A DNA stretch of 64,000 nt, taken from the NCBI RefSeq assembly GCF_024505045.1, contig NZ_JANIBM010000003.1:186001-250000 (forward strand). Direction: 5' to 3'. Position 1 is the first letter of the stretch. Each line of letters opens with the position of its first letter. The position numbers and the translations under genes were made by a program. The stretch is from Methylomonas aurea. GTDB lineage: Bacteria > Pseudomonadota > Gammaproteobacteria > Methylococcales > Methylomonadaceae. Shown here piece after piece: positions 61,573 to 64,000 of this stretch. The notes under the pieces are model-generated. The model made no database searches. It was given only the letters and a program-made list of their open reading frames with translations, and was not told the DNA's origin.

Positions 61573-64000
61573 ATGCGGATACTCAATATCAACTTCAAAA
61601 ATATCAACTCCCTAGAAGGCGAAGGCCGGATCGATTTCGACCAAGGGCCGATTGCCGACAGCGGCGTGTTTGCGATCACCGGGCCGAACGGTTCCGGCAA
61701 AACCAGTATTCTCGATGTGATCACGCTTGGCTTGTACGGCGAGACTTTTCGCTTGGATAAGCCGGCTGAGCATGTGATGACCAAGCAGACTAACGATAGT
61801 CTTGCGCAAGTCGAATTCACGCTCGGTGCCGAAAAATTCCGCTCCAGTTGGCGCGTTGAACGTGCTGGCGATTCCGTGTTGCAGCCCAACATGGCCCTAG
61901 CCCGATTAGATGGTGAACAGCAGGAGATCTTGGCAGACACGCCGAATTCGGTCAGGAATCGTATTGCAGAATTAACCGGCATGGATTTTCATAAGTTCAG
62001 TAAATCCATGGTACTGCCGCAAGGCGATTTCGCTGCGTTTTTGAACGCCCTGGATAGCGAGCGCATGGACATTCTGGAAAAAATCAGCGGCACGGATATT
62101 TACCAGGAGTATCGGCAACAGGTGGAAGCCAATTACCAATCGGCTCGTGCCGGCTTGGCCCAGTTGCAACAGGATATCGAATCGATTCCGGTGTTGAGCC
62201 CGGAGGCTGTAGAAGCTGCCGAACACGATTTGGACGATTTCAAACAGCAGGCGGAGGAATTTAAAGCACAGCACAATGTGGTCGAAAAACAATTGCGCGA
62301 CGTGAAAAATGTCCGGGTTTTGCAAAATCGGCAAATTCAACTGACGAGCCAGCTTCGCCAAATCGACGATCAGATTCAACAATTACAGATGGCCTTGGAG
62401 GAGATTGCCGGTTTGGAGAATGCGGAGCAATTCCGGGAAGAATTGAATTCGTTGGATGCGAAGCAAATCCAGCTCGAACAGAGTCAAGCCAATCTCGCTG
62501 CTTACCGACAGGAACTTGAAATGTTACGCCGGCAATTGGGGGAGGAAGCGGCCAGCGTCGTCCTTTCGGAGCTGGACGGCAAATCTGTGGCGTCGCAAAA
62601 ACAGGCAATCGATGCGCTGAAATTGAAAATCAGCGACCTGAAGTTAATGCTGCCCAGCGAATCCGAGCTGGCGCAGGCGTTGGAGTCGCAACTGGCCGAA
62701 AAGAAAGCTGCGTTGGCGGAAGTCGAAACCTGGTTGCAACAGCAGAGTCGCGATGCGTTATTGCTGAGCGATTTTCCGGACATTCCGCGTTTGCGTAACC
62801 TTCGTGCGGAGTTGGCCGAGTTGTCCGGCAAGCAGAAGAACCAAGCCAGTTGGAGCAAGACTACGACGACGGCCATGCAAAAGAACAAGTCGGCGTTAAG
62901 TGCTACCAAAGGCGAGATCGCGGAATTAGAAGTCAAGGTCGACGGCGCGAATAAAGCTATGGCCGATCTCGCGCAGGGCAAAAGTTTCGATGAGCTGAAA
63001 GAATTGGCGGTTGAGCAACAGGGGAGGGTTAACGATTTTCGCGAGCTGTTGTCGATAGCCGAAGTCAACGCCAAATTCAGCAAGAAAGGTTTTTTTAATT
63101 GGTTTTCAGGAAGCGGCAAACAAGTGGATTTGCCCGAAACCGATCAGTTAAAAGCGCGTCTGGATGAACTGCGCGAAGAATTAAGCCGGGAAGACAATAT
63201 CGGGAAAGCATTGGAGCAAGCGGTAGCCAACGAAGCTTTGCTGAAAAGATTTGCCGGCGAGCGCAGCAAACTGGTGGAGGGTCAGCCGTGCTATTTGTGT
63301 GGCTCGCTGCATCACCCCTATCTGACCAAACCGCCGGCGCAGACCAATGCCAAAAAAGCCTTGGTTGACCAGCGCGGTAAGATGCAGACCTTAAAAGCCG
63401 CGATCGAAACACTGTCTTCTCAACTGGTAGCGGCGGAAAGGAAGGGAGCGCAAGTTTCCGCTCGAGAACAGCGATTGCAGCAAATGCGTTCCGATTGGCA
63501 GTTGCTGGTCAATCGGCTTAACGTATTCAGCCCGGAGCTGACGATCGAGAATCTTTCATTGCAAAAACGTTTGCTGGCCAACGAGACTGAAGAATCGGAG
63601 AAAATAAAGAATCTGGTCAGCCAACATGCGCAATTACAGCGTAATGTGGCGAAGTGGTCGGCGGAAATCGACACAAAAAAAGTGGCGTTGGAAAAGTTGG
63701 CCGCGTCCGTCCTGCAACTGGAAGAAGCATGGAATAATCGGCCCTCCGAATTTGTGGAAGTGGAACAGCGTTTTGCTGGTTTGAAAGCCGAGGAGAAAGC
63801 GCTAACCGAAAAATTGGAAAAGCAGCTTGAACAGTTGGGTGAAAAGTTTCCTGCTAAAGGTAAGGAAAACCTACTATTCGATAAACTCAACACCCGGCGG
63901 CAGGATTATCAAATTCGTGAGCTGAGACAAAGCGGTTTGTCGGAGGAAATAACAGCACTACAGGAAAAGTTGCGGGCGGCGCAGGCGAAAATCATCGACT
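61573..64000 (+). CDS. sbcC: exonuclease subunit SbcC, 3' part outside the window
   Basis: The first 809 codons of SbcC, the SMC-like ATPase subunit of the SbcCD nuclease that cleaves hairpins and blocked DNA ends. It starts MRILNINFKNINSLEGEGRIDFD at the ATG of 61573, with Walker A GPNGSGKTS (about 38-46), the Q-loop region MVLPQGDFAAFLNA and a long coiled coil. The zinc-hook motif CYLC is at residues 573-576. The second half of the ATPase domain lies beyond 64000. The gene is intact as far as seen. sbcD is not in the window upstream, where it is often found. The 104 bases before the start show no clear promoter. Confidence 0.95.
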   Translation, partial: MRILNINFKNINSLEGEGRIDFDQGPIADSGVFAITGPNGSGKTSILDVITLGLYGETFRLDKPAEHVMTKQTNDSLAQVEFTLGAEKFRSSWRVERAGDSVLQPNMALARLDGEQQEILADTPNSVRNRIAELTGMDFHKFSKSMVLPQGDFAAFLNALDSERMDILEKISGTDIYQEYRQQVEANYQSARAGLAQLQQDIESIPVLSPEAVEAAEHDLDDFKQQAEEFKAQHNVVEKQLRDVKNVRVLQNRQIQLTSQLRQIDDQIQQLQMALEEIAGLENAEQFREELNSLDAKQIQLEQSQANLAAYRQELEMLRRQLGEEAASVVLSELDGKSVASQKQAIDALKLKISDLKLMLPSESELAQALESQLAEKKAALAEVETWLQQQSRDALLLSDFPDIPRLRNLRAELAELSGKQKNQASWSKTTTTAMQKNKSALSATKGEIAELEVKVDGANKAMADLAQGKSFDELKELAVEQQGRVNDFRELLSIAEVNAKFSKKGFFNWFSGSGKQVDLPETDQLKARLDELREELSREDNIGKALEQAVANEALLKRFAGERSKLVEGQPCYLCGSLHHPYLTKPPAQTNAKKALVDQRGKMQTLKAAIETLSSQLVAAERKGAQVSAREQRLQQMRSDWQLLVNRLNVFSPELTIENLSLQKRLLANETEESEKIKNLVSQHAQLQRNVAKWSAEIDTKKVALEKLAASVLQLEEAWNNRPSEFVEVEQRFAGLKAEEKALTEKLEKQLEQLGEKFPAKGKENLLFDKLNTRRQDYQIRELRQSGLSEEITALQEKLRAAQAKIID

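Noticed and set aside
1-64000. CRISPR arrays, insertion sequences, prophage or rRNA genes
   Set aside because: No regularly spaced repeats, transposase-like or phage-like proteins, or rRNA segments were seen in the window.

Overview
The window reads as a chromosomal segment of a gammaproteobacterium. The housekeeping block (dacA-dat-ybeD-lipB-lipA, gshA, recQ, sbcC) is gammaproteobacterial in style. The combination of an APS-type cysH, a PfkB-type sugar kinase, a truncated globin and an exosortase-A (XrtA/PEP-CTERM) type exopolysaccharide locus would fit a type I methanotroph such as a Methylomonas-like organism. That placement is inference from gene content; no taxonomic marker was compared. 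Base composition is GC-rich up to about 28 kb, clearly more AT-rich across the polysaccharide locus (about 33-42 kb and 50-61 kb), and GC-richer again in sbcC.

Layout. 1-219: two tandem tRNA-Glu genes, the first cut by the window edge. 398-3438 (minus): gshA-cysH-DUF4336, a thiol/sulfur operon. 3684-5819: recQ. 5816-7004 (minus): PilZ protein, QueD-like enzyme, DUF1249 protein. 7369-11216 (minus): tightly overlapping dacA-dat-ybeD-lipB-lipA. 11341-13554: a SufR-like iron-sulfur regulator divergent from a truncated haemoglobin and a 2Fe-2S flavin reductase, with a strong dyad between them. 13551-19603: a LysR regulator divergent from a lipoprotein-MFS-outer membrane factor-HlyD efflux operon, again with a well-formed operator candidate. 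19765-21385: a membrane protein and a sugar kinase. 21610-28639: circularly permuted ATP-grasp, alpha-E, an HPPD-like metalloprotein and a giant transglutaminase/DUF2126 protein, an uncharacterised peptide-ligase-like cluster.

28774-50023 is an XrtA-type exopolysaccharide locus. It has two exosortase-associated acyltransferases flanking the PrsK/PrsR two-component pair, a solo cyclic-nucleotide-binding domain, the PrsT TPR lipoprotein, export lipoprotein, chain-length protein, tyrosine autokinase, outer-membrane barrel, AAA ATPase, UDP-GlcNAc 2-epimerase, polysaccharide deacetylase, FemAB-like protein, two glycosyltransferases and an amidotransferase. Exosortase A itself, the initiating sugar transferase and a flippase are not in the window.

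50111-58674 is the most intriguing part. A Tat-signal small protein is followed by a PqqD-like domain, an HprK-related kinase and a nucleotidyltransferase-fold protein (the 'HPr-rel-A' set). After these come two glycosyltransferases, a PaaK/CapK-like adenylating enzyme and an asparagine-synthase homologue that lacks the glutaminase nucleophile. The set of enzyme folds resembles a lasso-peptide tailoring kit without its protease. 58810-61468 holds a type IV pilin gene with a sigma-54-type promoter and terminator, and a GT-C/TPR membrane protein that may glycosylate it. The window ends inside sbcC.
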